Positions 1 through 6,833 of a stretch of DNA of 19,872 bases are shown one piece after another (positions within the stretch are counted from its first letter, which is position 1; each line of letters starts with the position of its first letter). The translations under genes and the position numbers were made by a program. Under the pieces are notes generated by a model. It was not told the origin of the DNA, searched no databases, and worked only from the letters and a program-made list of their open reading frames with translations. The stretch is from assembly GCA_016880695.1 (NCBI GenBank), contig JAEHCY010000149.1, forward strand, positions 1-19,872, written 5' to 3'. Source of the stretch: Chromatiaceae bacterium (GTDB lineage: Bacteria > Pseudomonadota > Gammaproteobacteria > Chromatiales > Chromatiaceae).

Positions 1-303
1 AGGGGATGGCTCGGTCACGGTGGTTCCGGTGGCGTGGTGGCGGGTGTGAGAGGATCCCCGCGTTGTGAGATCCGGGGCGACTATAGGAAACCAGACGCCT
101 TGCCACCTTGAGAACGGTCAATGGGCTCAAGGGGCGTAAGCCCCGGGCGGCCATCACCTGTGGTACGGCGAGTGCTCTTGGGCGGGGACTGGCGCCACCC
201 CAACACCCGCTGGGCTGGGCAATGCCATGGCAGGCGACGTTGCGCGAGGGGCGAGCGAATGGAAGAATGCTAGCTCAAGCAAATCAGAGGGGGGGAAGAG
301 CTC
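1..303. other. Non-coding stretch at the left edge with short inverted repeats
   Basis: No convincing gene lies here. The frame starting at base 2 is open from the window edge to a TGA at 47-49, so the last residues of an upstream gene could be present, but 15 codons are too few to judge. Two hairpins can be drawn: a 7-bp stem 106-112/126-132 with a 13-nt loop, and an overlapping 5-bp stem 131-135/140-144 closed by a GTAA (GNRA-type) loop. They share bases 131-132, so they cannot form fully together. No T-run follows either one. No tRNA T-arm signature is visible. The aspS gene that often precedes yebC in gammaproteobacteria is not present. Confidence 0.5.
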
Positions 304-648
304 ATGCGGAGGCTGACCACTGTCATTGGCCTGTCGGTGATCCTGTCGGCCTGCGCCACGGATCCCCTGTTGCAGCGCTGCTACGAGGACGTCCAGGCAA
401 GCGACTTTCCCCTCGGTAGGCGCATCGAGGTGAATTTTGCGCCGGGCGGAATACATCGCAGCAAGGGCCGCGATTGGGCGATCATTCCGGTCAAGGATCA
501 ACAGGGCAACGCGGATTGGTTGGTCTGCGAGTACGACCAGGTGACTGGTCAGTTGCTCTCCATGAATTCGGCGGATGTGATTGACCGCGAGGTTGCCTGC
601 AGCAGCCCTTGCCGAACGTCCGATTTCAACTACTCGATCTCGCGTTGA
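304..648 (+). CDS. Small hypothetical lipoprotein
   Basis: A 114-residue protein of unknown function. The N-terminus is a lipoprotein signal: two arginines, a hydrophobic stretch at residues 4-14, and the lipobox LSAC with the acylated cysteine at C17. Residue +2 is Ala, not Asp, so by the E. coli Lol rule it would go to the outer membrane facing the periplasm. The mature part holds four further cysteines (C26, C75, C99, C103), which could form two disulfides in the periplasm. The middle region looks like a small beta-rich fold. The start is supported by a strong purine-rich ribosome site (G-run plus AAGAG) just upstream. It stands alone, followed by a 346-nt spacer. I do not recognise the family. 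An antisense reading frame overlaps it but lacks such signals. Confidence 0.72.
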   Translation: MRRLTTVIGLSVILSACATDPLLQRCYEDVQASDFPLGRRIEVNFAPGGIHRSKGRDWAIIPVKDQQGNADWLVCEYDQVTGQLLSMNSADVIDREVACSSPCRTSDFNYSISR

Positions 649-665
649 GCCCGCGCGCGCCGGCG

Positions 666-721
666 CTCGGGTAGGGTTTGACCGACCGGGCGCTGCCTTA
701 CCCTGCAGCGTACAACCCGAG
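666..721. other. Branched inverted-repeat structure, possible structured RNA
   Basis: A perfect 7-bp outer stem pairs 666-672 (CTCGGGT) with 715-721 (ACCCGAG). Inside it a perfect 5-bp stem pairs 691-695 (CGCTG) with 706-710 (CAGCG), leaving a 10-nt loop. That loop contains ACCCT (700-704), complementary to AGGGT (673-677) just inside the outer stem, so a pseudoknot is possible. No T-run follows, so it is not a standard intrinsic terminator. It could act as the 3' end of the lipoprotein mRNA or as a separate RNA. The pairings are seen directly; any function is inference. Confidence 0.35.
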
Positions 722-911
722 GGGTAACAGCGGCGTCGCCTCGCTCGCGCGATTCGGTGACCGGGTCTGGTATCCTCGCTACCTCGCGAATGGCGGATGA
801 TTCAGTTGGGCCAGAGCCCTTGGCGGCGGTGTGCTCCGAGGGTGGTGTGCGAATCGGGGGCGCGTTTCTCAGTCCTTGGTCGGCGCCGGCCACCCCCGCC
901 GGTCACAATCC

Positions 912-939
912 CCAGCCTGGCCAGCCGAGGCGGTTTTTT
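912..939 (+). terminator. Probable intrinsic terminator upstream of yebC
   Basis: A stem pairs 912-913 plus 915-918 with 928-933, with A914 bulged and a 9-nt loop. It is followed at once by six T residues (934-939). This is the usual layout of a rho-independent terminator on the + strand. It would end transcription entering from the left (lipoprotein gene or spacer) just before the yebC promoter region. Confidence 0.5.
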
Positions 940-955
940 CGTGGCTGTGCTCTGA

Positions 956-964
956 TGATAAACT
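956..964 (+). promoter_or_regulatory. Candidate extended -10 promoter for yebC
   Basis: TGA followed by TAAACT matches the extended -10 pattern (TGN plus a hexamer with T1, A2 and T6 conserved). It lies in an A/T-rich patch unusual for this window. Transcription would start about 24 nt before the yebC ATG. No good -35 is present (TTTTCG at the 17-nt spacing), which is tolerable for an extended -10 promoter but keeps confidence low. Confidence 0.33.
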
Positions 965-994
965 TAAATAAATTGAATCGGTAAGAGAGGTTTC

Positions 995-1741
995 ATGGCA
1001 GGTCACAGCAAGTGGGCCAACATCAAGCACCGAAAGGACGCCCAGGACAAGAAACGCGGCCAGGTGTGGACCAAGGTGATTCGCGAGATCACGGTGGCGG
1101 CACGCGAGGGTGGCGGTGATGCCTCGGCGAACCCCCGGTTGCGTCTGGCGATGGACAAGGCGGTCGCGGTGAATATCCCCAAGGACACGGTGGAGCGTGC
1201 CATCGCCCGCGGTGCCGGGAACATGGAGGGCGAGAACTACGAGGAGCTGCGTTACGAGGGTTACGGTCCCGGCGGAACCGCCATCATGGTGGACTGCATG
1301 ACCGACAACCGTAACCGCACCGCCGCCGAGGTGCGCCATGCCTTCAACAAGTGCGGCGGCAATCTCGGCACCGACGGCTCCGTGGCCTATCTCTTCCGCA
1401 AGCAGGGCGTATTGAGCTACCCGCCCGGTTCCGACGAGGATGCGGTGATGGAGGCGGCCCTGGAGGCTGGGGGCGAGGATGTGGTGGGCAATGAGGATGG
1501 CTCGGTCGATTTGTTTACCGACCCCGAGCTGTTTTCCCCGGTGCGCGATGCCATGGTGGCCGCGGGCTTGACCCCCGCCAACGCCGAGATCACCTACAAC
1601 GCCTTCAACCAGAACGAGCTCGGGCGTGAGGATGCGGAGAAGCTCCTAAAGCTGGTGGATGCCCTGGAGGATCTCGACGATGTACAACAGGTGTACACCA
1701 ACGCCTCGATCTCGGACGCGATCCTGGAGCAGCTCGGCTGA
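995..1741 (+). CDS. yebC: YebC/TACO1-family protein
   Basis: A 248-residue member of the YebC/TACO1 family, near the usual length of about 246. The N-terminus [14 protein letters not shown] is the family hallmark, followed by the conserved segments around [19 protein letters not shown] (residues 91-109) and [13 protein letters not shown]. Family members were long annotated as transcriptional regulators; more recent work on TACO1 and bacterial homologues points to a role on the ribosome during translation, including of proline-rich stretches. Cytoplasmic. The ATG is preceded by a good ribosome site (GAGAGG). It sits 52 nt before ruvC, the standard gammaproteobacterial order, and probably starts the ruvCAB transcript. 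Confidence 0.97.
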   Translation: MAGHSKWANIKHRKDAQDKKRGQVWTKVIREITVAAREGGGDASANPRLRLAMDKAVAVNIPKDTVERAIARGAGNMEGENYEELRYEGYGPGGTAIMVDCMTDNRNRTAAEVRHAFNKCGGNLGTDGSVAYLFRKQGVLSYPPGSDEDAVMEAALEAGGEDVVGNEDGSVDLFTDPELFSPVRDAMVAAGLTPANAEITYNAFNQNELGREDAEKLLKLVDALEDLDDVQQVYTNASISDAILEQLG

Positions 1742-1793
1742 ATCCGCACCCGCAACCGGGACCACGGGGGGCGAGCAGCGAGGTCTCCGGCCG

Positions 1794-2330
1794 ATGAGCG
1801 GACGGGGTCGGGAGTCACGGCGCATCCTCGGCATCGACCCGGGCTCACGGATCACCGGATATGCCGTCATCGACAGCGATGGTCAACGCAGCCAGCACCG
1901 GGCGAGTGGTTGCATTCGCATCGGGGCCGAGCCCTGGCCGGATCGGTTGGGCAACCTCTTTCGTGCCGTCAGCGCCGTGGTGGAGCAGTACGCCCCGGCC
2001 GATCTGGCGGTCGAGCAGGTGTTCTTTGCCCGCGACCCGAGCGCCGCACTCAAGCTCGGCCAGGCGCGGGGGGCGATCCTCTGCGCTGCGCTGCAGGCCG
2101 GTGTGGCGGTCTACGAATACAGCGCGAGAGCGGTGAAGCTCGCGGTGGTCGGCACGGGCGGCGCCGACAAGGCGCAGGTTCAGCACATGGTCCGGGTGCT
2201 GCTTGCCCTCGCGGAAGAGCCTGCGGAGGACGAGGCGGACGCCCTCGCGGCGGCCATCTGTCACGCCCACTCCCTGGGTGCCCTCGGGGGGCGTGGGGCG
2301 GTCGCTTCCTGGAGGGACTGGAGCCCATGA
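1794..2330 (+). CDS. ruvC: Holliday junction resolvase RuvC
   Basis: RuvC is a dimeric endonuclease that cuts Holliday junctions symmetrically during recombinational repair, working with RuvAB. The 178-residue product has the RNase H-like fold with the acidic catalytic set visible: D15 in LGIDPGS, E74 in LAVEQVFFA, and D146/D149 in AEDEADALAAA, matching E. coli D7, E66, D138 and D141. The frame is open further upstream, but that extension overlaps the end of yebC and is low-complexity; the ATG at 1794 has GAGG about 10 nt upstream and gives a normal length with a short N-terminal extension. The stop overlaps the ruvA start in an ATGA arrangement, so translation of the two is probably coupled. 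Confidence 0.95.
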   Translation: MSGRGRESRRILGIDPGSRITGYAVIDSDGQRSQHRASGCIRIGAEPWPDRLGNLFRAVSAVVEQYAPADLAVEQVFFARDPSAALKLGQARGAILCAALQAGVAVYEYSARAVKLAVVGTGGADKAQVQHMVRVLLALAEEPAEDEADALAAAICHAHSLGALGGRGAVASWRDWSP

Positions 2331-2935
2331 TTGGGCGTCTGCGTGGGGTGCTGGTCTACAAGAAGCCCCCCCAGTTGATGGTCGAGGTGGGTGGGGTCGG
2401 CTACGAGCTCGAGGCTCCGATGTCCACCTTTTATGAGCTACCCGAGGTGGGGGTCGAAACCACGCTCTTTACCCACCTGGTGGTGCGCGAGGATGCCCAG
2501 GTGCTCTACGCCTTTGCCCGGGAGTCGGAGCGCGGGCTGTTCCGGGTGTTGTTGCGGGTGACCGGGGTAGGGGCCAAGCTGGGCCTTGCGATCCTCTCGG
2601 GAATGGATGCGGAGAGCTTCAGCCGCTGCATCGAGCAGGAGGATATTCCGGCCCTCATCCGGCTTCCGGGCATCGGCAGGAGAACCGCCGAACGCCTGAT
2701 TCTGGAGCTGCGGGATCGCCTCGACCAGATCCCCTTGGGGCGCGCGAGCGGTCCCGGCCGGGCGGGTGTCGCCGCCGTTGCGGCTGTCTCCCCGCTGGAG
2801 GATGCCGCGAGCGCCCTGGTGGCGCTGGGGTACCGTCCAGCGGACGCAAACCGCATGGTGCGGGCGGTGGATTCGGGATCGCTGAGCAGCGAGGAGATCA
2901 TCCGGGCCGCCCTGAAGGCGGCGGCGAGGCTGTGA
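2327..2935 (+). CDS. ruvA: Holliday junction branch-migration subunit RuvA
   Basis: RuvA tetramers bind the four-way junction and hold the RuvB motors. The product is 202 residues (E. coli 203). Domain I is an OB fold at about 1-63, with the acidic pin pair E55-D56 in VVREDAQ that helps separate strands at the crossover. Domain II has two helix-hairpin-helix motifs, VTGVGAKLG (from 78) and LPGIGRRTAERL (from 113). A linker rich in Gly and Ala (about 135-152) leads to domain III, the RuvB-contacting bundle at the C-terminus. The ATG overlaps the ruvC stop by four bases. A 118-nt gap follows before ruvB, larger than elsewhere in this operon. Confidence 0.96.
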   Translation: MIGRLRGVLVYKKPPQLMVEVGGVGYELEAPMSTFYELPEVGVETTLFTHLVVREDAQVLYAFARESERGLFRVLLRVTGVGAKLGLAILSGMDAESFSRCIEQEDIPALIRLPGIGRRTAERLILELRDRLDQIPLGRASGPGRAGVAAVAAVSPLEDAASALVALGYRPADANRMVRAVDSGSLSSEEIIRAALKAAARL

Positions 2936-3001
2936 GCGCTTGTGGTTTCCAGGGCAGAACCGACTCGCTCGGGGGTACGCCGAAGGGGTTGCGGAGGGGG
3001 A

Positions 3002-3028
3002 CACCGATCTTGAGCACGGCGGTCGGTG
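3002..3028. other. Hairpin in the ruvA-ruvB gap
   Basis: An 8-bp stem (one G.U pair) joins 3002-3009 (CACCGATC) to 3021-3028 (GGTCGGTG) with an 11-nt loop. It ends 12 nt before the G-run that probably serves as the ruvB ribosome site. There is no T-run, so it is not a terminator. It could modulate ruvB translation or mRNA decay, but that is inference. Confidence 0.35.
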
Positions 3029-3053
3029 ATAAGGGTTACCGGGGGTCGCGGCG

Positions 3054-4130
3054 TTGGTAGCGAAGGGTCGGCTGATCGGCGCGGAGGCGGAGGATGAGGA
3101 TGCACTCGTCGATCGGGCCATCCGTCCCAAGCGCTTGGCCGACTATGTGGGGCAGCCGAGCGTGCGCGAGCAGATGGAGATCTTCATCTATGCCGCTCGC
3201 GAGCGGCGCGAAGCCCTCGATCACGTGCTCATCTTCGGGCCACCGGGGCTCGGCAAGACCACCCTGGCGCACATCGTCGCCTATGAGATGAATGTCAACC
3301 TGCGCCAGACCTCCGGCCCAGTCCTGGAGAAGCCCGGAGACCTCGCGGCGCTGCTCACCAACCTCGAGCCAGGGGATGTGCTATTCATCGATGAGATCCA
3401 CCGCCTGAGCCCGGTGGTGGAGGAGGTGCTCTATCCGGCGATGGAGGATTACCAGCTCGATATCCTGATCGGCGAGGGACCTGCCGCCCGCTCCATCCGG
3501 CTCGACCTGCCTTCGTTCACCCTGGTGGGTGCCACCACCCGGGCCGGGCTTCTGACCTCGCCGCTGCGCGACCGGTTCGGTATCGTCCAGCGCCTGGAGT
3601 TCTACAGCCCCGAAGAGCTCACCCGTATCGTGCAGCGCTCGGCCGGTATCCTGGCCGTCGATATCGATGCCGAGGGGGCCCGGGAGATCGCCCGCCGCTC
3701 GCGGGGCACCCCGCGTGTCGCCAATCGCCTGTTGCGGCGGGTGCGAGACTTCGCTCAGGTACGGGCGCAGGGGCGCATCAGCGCAGAGGTCGCGGACCAG
3801 GGCCTTACCCTGCTCAAGGTGGATGCCCGCGGCTTCGACCAGATGGACCGCCGGCTGTTGTCCACTGTGATCGAGCGGTTCGACGGCGGCCCGGTGGGTG
3901 TGGAGAGCCTGGCCGCCGCCATCGGTGAGGAGCGCGGAACCATCGAGGACGTACTCGAGCCTTATCTGATTCAGCAGGGGTTTCTGATGCGCACCCCGCG
4001 GGGACGGGTGGCCACCCAGATCGCCTATCTCCATTTCGGGCTTACTCCGCCCCGTGACATGCTCGGGTCCCGGGCGGTCAATCTGGAGCTGTTCGCCGAG
4101 CCGGCGGGCCCGGGTCGGGAAACTGTTTAG
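3054..4130 (+). CDS. ruvB: Holliday junction branch-migration ATPase RuvB
   Basis: RuvB is the AAA+ hexameric motor that drives branch migration with RuvA. The 358-residue product shows Walker [10 protein letters not shown] (62-70), Walker B LFIDEIH (110-116), sensor 1 GATTRAG (159-165), the arginine-finger region LRDRFG (171-176), and a C-terminal winged-helix domain ending near HFGL. The start is a TTG: the frame has a stop at 3030-3032, and between it and conserved coding there is no ATG or GTG, so TTG 3054 is the only reasonable choice. It has a GGGGG run 8 nt upstream and matches the E. coli N-terminus well. The C-terminus is slightly longer than in E. coli (336 residues). Confidence 0.96.
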   Translation: MVAKGRLIGAEAEDEDALVDRAIRPKRLADYVGQPSVREQMEIFIYAARERREALDHVLIFGPPGLGKTTLAHIVAYEMNVNLRQTSGPVLEKPGDLAALLTNLEPGDVLFIDEIHRLSPVVEEVLYPAMEDYQLDILIGEGPAARSIRLDLPSFTLVGATTRAGLLTSPLRDRFGIVQRLEFYSPEELTRIVQRSAGILAVDIDAEGAREIARRSRGTPRVANRLLRRVRDFAQVRAQGRISAEVADQGLTLLKVDARGFDQMDRRLLSTVIERFDGGPVGVESLAAAIGEERGTIEDVLEPYLIQQGFLMRTPRGRVATQIAYLHFGLTPPRDMLGSRAVNLELFAEPAGPGRETV

Positions 4131-4171
4131 ACCTTTTTCGCCGCATCGGGTGCGAGGCAAGAGATTGCGCG

Positions 4172-4585
4172 ATGAGTAACCCTTTCGTCTGGCCTGTCCG
4201 CGTCTACTACGAGGACACCGATGCCGGTGGGGTGGTGTTTTATGCCAACTATCTGCGGTTTATGGAGCGCGCGCGCACGGAATGGCTGCGTCACCTCGGT
4301 TATGAGCAGGATGTCCTGGCCCAGGATGAGGGCGTGTTGTTCGTCGTGCGCCGCGCCGCGGTGGACTATCGCTACCCCGCGCGGTTCAATGACCTGTTGG
4401 AGGTGACGGTGGAGGTGGTCGAGCGGGGCGGGGCTAGCTTGGGGTTCCGACAGGAGGTGCGCCGCCAAAGCGATGGTCAGCTCTGCTGTAGTGGCCTGGT
4501 GGAAGCCGCCTGTGTGCGTGCAGCCACTCTGCGGCCGAGTCGTATCCCACCCCGGTTGTTGGCGGAGATCGCCGATGTCCTCTGA
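4172..4585 (+). CDS. ybgC: Tol-Pal-associated acyl-CoA thioesterase YbgC
   Basis: A 137-residue hotdog-fold thioesterase of the 4-hydroxybenzoyl-CoA thioesterase family. The signature VYYEDTDAGGVVFYANY is at residues 11-27; D17 corresponds to the catalytic Asp of the family. E. coli YbgC hydrolyses acyl-CoA/acyl-ACP and has been linked to phospholipid metabolism at the membrane; its exact job in the Tol-Pal system is unsettled. It is the first gene of the tol-pal cluster, as in most gammaproteobacteria, and overlaps tolQ by 11 nt, implying coupled translation. Confidence 0.95.
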   Translation: MSNPFVWPVRVYYEDTDAGGVVFYANYLRFMERARTEWLRHLGYEQDVLAQDEGVLFVVRRAAVDYRYPARFNDLLEVTVEVVERGGASLGFRQEVRRQSDGQLCCSGLVEAACVRAATLRPSRIPPRLLAEIADVL

Positions 4586-5249
4586 ATTGTCAATTATCGA
4601 TCTGGTCCTGCACGCGAGCGGCGTGGTGCAGTTGGTGCTGGCCATCCTGGTGCTGGCCTCGATCCTGTCCTGGACCGTCATCTTCGATCGCGCCCGGGTG
4701 CTGAAGCGGGCGCGCCGCGCCGCCGATGAGTTCGAGCAGCGCTTCTGGACCAGCGGGGATCTCTCGCAACTCTACCGGGAGCTCAACCAAAGCGAGGCGG
4801 GGGCGCCCGGGTTGGCGGCGATCTTTCGCGCAGGGTTCAAGGAGTTCGCGCGTCTGCGAAAAAACGGACCGGACACCAACAATACGGTGCTCCAGGGGGC
4901 CCAGCGCTCCATGCGGGTGGCCTTGAGCCGGGAGATGGATAGTCTGGAGACCCATCTGCCGTTCCTTGCCACCGTGGGCTCCACCAGTCCCTACGTGGGG
5001 CTCTTTGGCACCGTTTGGGGCATCATGCACTCCTTCCATGCCCTCGGTAACGTCAAGCAGGCCACCATCGCCCTGGTGGCTCCGGGGATCTCTGAGGCCC
5101 TGGTCGCCACCGCCATCGGCCTGTTCGCCGCCATCCCGGCGGTGATCGCCTACAATCGCTACGCCACCGACGTCGAACGTCTGATCACCCGTTACGAGGA
5201 GTTCCTCGAGGAATTCTCCATGGTCCTGCAGCGGCAAACCCATGCCTAG
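4575..5249 (+). CDS. tolQ: Tol-Pal proton-channel subunit TolQ
   Basis: TolQ is the inner-membrane stator subunit that, with TolR, converts proton-motive force into movement of TolA during cell constriction. The 224-residue product has the expected three membrane segments, at about 16-36, 130-152 and 168-192, with the large cytoplasmic loop between the first two. T146 (GLFGTVWG) and T179 (LVATAIGLF) match the channel-lining threonines of E. coli TolQ (T145, T178). The frame is open upstream, but the ATG at 4575 gives the correct N-terminus (MSSELSIIDLVL). It overlaps ybgC and tolR. Confidence 0.96.
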   Translation: MSSELSIIDLVLHASGVVQLVLAILVLASILSWTVIFDRARVLKRARRAADEFEQRFWTSGDLSQLYRELNQSEAGAPGLAAIFRAGFKEFARLRKNGPDTNNTVLQGAQRSMRVALSREMDSLETHLPFLATVGSTSPYVGLFGTVWGIMHSFHALGNVKQATIALVAPGISEALVATAIGLFAAIPAVIAYNRYATDVERLITRYEEFLEEFSMVLQRQTHA

Positions 5250-5727
5250 CCTGCACCAGGGGGGCTCCGCTGGCGGTTGCCCGGGCGTAGGACGCGGGCA
5301 CCGGCGCCGCCGCCCGATGTCCGAGATCAACGTCGTGCCCTACATCGACGTCATGCTGGTGCTCCTGGTGATCTTCATGATCACCGCACCGCTGCTCACC
5401 CAGGGCGTCAAGGTTGATCTTCCCGAGGCCGATGCCGAGGCCATCGAGCAGAAGGACGATCTGCCGGTGGTGATCACCGTGGACCGGAGCGGGGACTTCT
5501 ACGTCGATGTGGGTGAGGGCAAGGACAAGCCCGTGGATGCCCAAACCCTGGTGGTGCGGCTGCAGGCGGTGCTCAAGTACAAGCCCAAGACCGCCATTCT
5601 GGTACGCGCCGACAGCCAGGTGGACTACGGTCGGGTGGTGCGGGCGATGGTGCTGGCCCAGGCCGCGGGCGCCCCGAGTGTGGGCCTGATCACCGAGCCC
5701 CCTCCGGCGAAAAAGGCCAGGCGCTAG
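5242..5727 (+). CDS. tolR: Tol-Pal proton-channel subunit TolR
   Basis: TolR is a single-pass inner-membrane protein of the ExbD/TolR family that works with TolQ. The 161-residue product has an N-terminal cytoplasmic segment rich in Arg, then SEINVVPYIDVMLVLLVIF (27-45) with the proton-carrying Asp at D36 (E. coli D23), and a periplasmic domain to the end. ATG 5242 overlaps the tolQ stop by 8 nt. A second ATG at 5317 (MSEINVV) would remove the basic segment, so the upstream start is preferred. E. coli TolR is 142 residues; the extra length is mostly before the membrane helix. Confidence 0.95.
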   Translation: MPSLHQGGSAGGCPGVGRGHRRRRPMSEINVVPYIDVMLVLLVIFMITAPLLTQGVKVDLPEADAEAIEQKDDLPVVITVDRSGDFYVDVGEGKDKPVDAQTLVVRLQAVLKYKPKTAILVRADSQVDYGRVVRAMVLAQAAGAPSVGLITEPPPAKKARR

Positions 5728-6822
5728 ATGTGGCAGGTTCTGCGCAACAACCCGAGGGCAGTGACGCTCGCGGTGGTGCTGCACCTGATCCTGCTGGTGC
5801 TGCTGCTGGTGGGTGTGGACTGGATGTTCTGGCGCAAGGTCCCGCAGCCGCCGGCCGCGGAAACCCCGGCGGTCCAGGCTACCGTGGTCGATGCCGATCA
5901 GGTGCAAAAGGAGGTATCCCGGCTCAAGAAGGCTGACGAGGAACGGGAGGCGGCCAGAAAGCGGGAAGAACAGCGTCTCGCTGATCTCCAGCGGCAGCGT
6001 AAGGAGCAGGAGGCCGCGGAAGTGACCCGCCGGGCGGAGCAGAAAAGAAAGCGCGAGGAAGAGGCGGAACACCTAGCCGATCTTAAAAAGGAGCAGGCGG
6101 AGATCGAGCGCAAGCGGGAGGCCGAAGAGGCGCGGTTGGCCGCGGCGGCAGAGAAGCGCAAGGCGGAAGAGCAGAAACAGAAGCTCGCCGAGGAGGCCCG
6201 CAAGAAGGAGGAGGATTCCAGGAAGAAGTCCGCCGAAGAGGCAAAAAAGAAGGCCGATGAAGAGGCCAAGCTGAAGGCCGCCGAAGAGGCGAAGCGTAAG
6301 GCGGAGGCGGACGCAAAAAAGAAGGCCGATGAGGAGGCCAAGCTCAAAGCGGCGGAAGACGCGAAACGCAAAGCCGCTGAAGAGGTAAAAAAGAAGGCCG
6401 ATGAAGAGACTAAGCTGAAGGCCGCCGAAGAGGCGAAGCTTAAGGCGGCGGAGGATGCCAAGCGCAAGGCCGAAGCCGAGGCGCGCGCCGCGCGCGAGGC
6501 GGAGGTCAAGGCGGCGGTGCAGACGGAGCAGGATTCGCGGGAGCTGGCCAGCTACATGCTGGCCGTGCAAAACAGCATCGAGCGCGGCTGGATCAGACCC
6601 CTGGGTACGGGAGACAATCTGAGCTGTACCCTGCAGGTGCGGCTGCAGCCGGGAGGCGCGGTGGTTCCCGGAAGTGTGCGGATCATCAAGAGCAGCGGTA
6701 ACCCGGCCTTCGATCTCTCGGTGGAGGCCGCGGTGTACAAGGCAGCGCCACTACCGGTGCCGAGCGGCCGCCTGTTCGAGGAGTTTCGCAGTCTGAAACT
6801 GGTGTTTCATCCGAGAAAATGA
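5728..6822 (+). CDS. tolA: Tol-Pal periplasm-spanning protein TolA
   Basis: TolA links the TolQR motor to TolB-Pal at the outer membrane. The 364-residue product has the three classic domains: a membrane anchor at about 13-33 containing H19 at the position of the histidine important for TolQR contact in E. coli; a long Lys/Glu/Ala helical rod at about 58-265 that includes three near-identical 24-residue repeats (172-243); and a C-terminal globular domain from about 270. E. coli TolA domain III has a disulfide; here only C300 is present and the partner position reads NPAFD instead of DPALC, so no such bond can form. The ATG follows the tolR stop with no gap. The stop region overlaps a possible tolB ATG. 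Confidence 0.95.
   Translation: MWQVLRNNPRAVTLAVVLHLILLVLLLVGVDWMFWRKVPQPPAAETPAVQATVVDADQVQKEVSRLKKADEEREAARKREEQRLADLQRQRKEQEAAEVTRRAEQKRKREEEAEHLADLKKEQAEIERKREAEEARLAAAAEKRKAEEQKQKLAEEARKKEEDSRKKSAEEAKKKADEEAKLKAAEEAKRKAEADAKKKADEEAKLKAAEDAKRKAAEEVKKKADEETKLKAAEEAKLKAAEDAKRKAEAEARAAREAEVKAAVQTEQDSRELASYMLAVQNSIERGWIRPLGTGDNLSCTLQVRLQPGGAVVPGSVRIIKSSGNPAFDLSVEAAVYKAAPLPVPSGRLFEEFRSLKLVFHPRK
6241..6456 (+). repeat. Three tandem 72-bp repeats inside tolA
   Basis: Units begin at 6241, 6313 and 6385, exactly 72 nt (24 codons) apart. Each encodes a variant of [17 protein letters not shown] followed by a variable tail. The DNA is near-identical, including the A-run and the GCCGATGA core, more than the amino-acid repeat requires, which suggests duplication within tolA rather than convergent codon use. 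The number of units sets rod length and is likely to vary between strains. Confidence 0.85.
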
Positions 6823-6833
6823 CGGCAGGTCCC

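Larger units (their letters stand above)
649..994. other. 346-nt spacer between the lipoprotein gene and yebC
   Basis: No open frame here looks coding; the short frames on both strands are low-complexity Arg/Pro/Gly translations of GC-rich DNA. The spacer holds a branched inverted-repeat structure (666-721), a hairpin followed by six T residues (912-939), and an A/T-rich patch (955-975) with an extended -10-like sequence just before yebC. Bases 722-895 show nothing I can name. Confidence 0.55.

Noticed and set aside
108..419. 103-codon + frame overlapping the lipoprotein gene start
   Set aside because: Arg/Ala/Gly-rich translation typical of out-of-frame GC-rich DNA, with no ribosome site or signal.
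154..501. 115-codon minus-strand frame overlapping the lipoprotein gene
   Set aside because: The + strand gene has a lipobox and a strong ribosome site; this frame has neither and no recognisable domain.
630..984. Short open frames on both strands in the spacer before yebC
   Set aside because: No ribosome sites and low-complexity composition; they overlap the inverted repeats and terminator.
4108..4139. Hairpin-like GGTC/GACC followed by T-run at the end of ruvB
   Set aside because: Only a 4-bp stem with a long loop, and ybgC begins 41 nt after ruvB; too weak to call a terminator.
5898..6570. Minus-strand frames opposite the tolA rod (Ser/Ala/Phe- and Leu/Gly-rich)
   Set aside because: Direct antisense of the Lys/Glu/Ala repeats; composition is fully explained by tolA.
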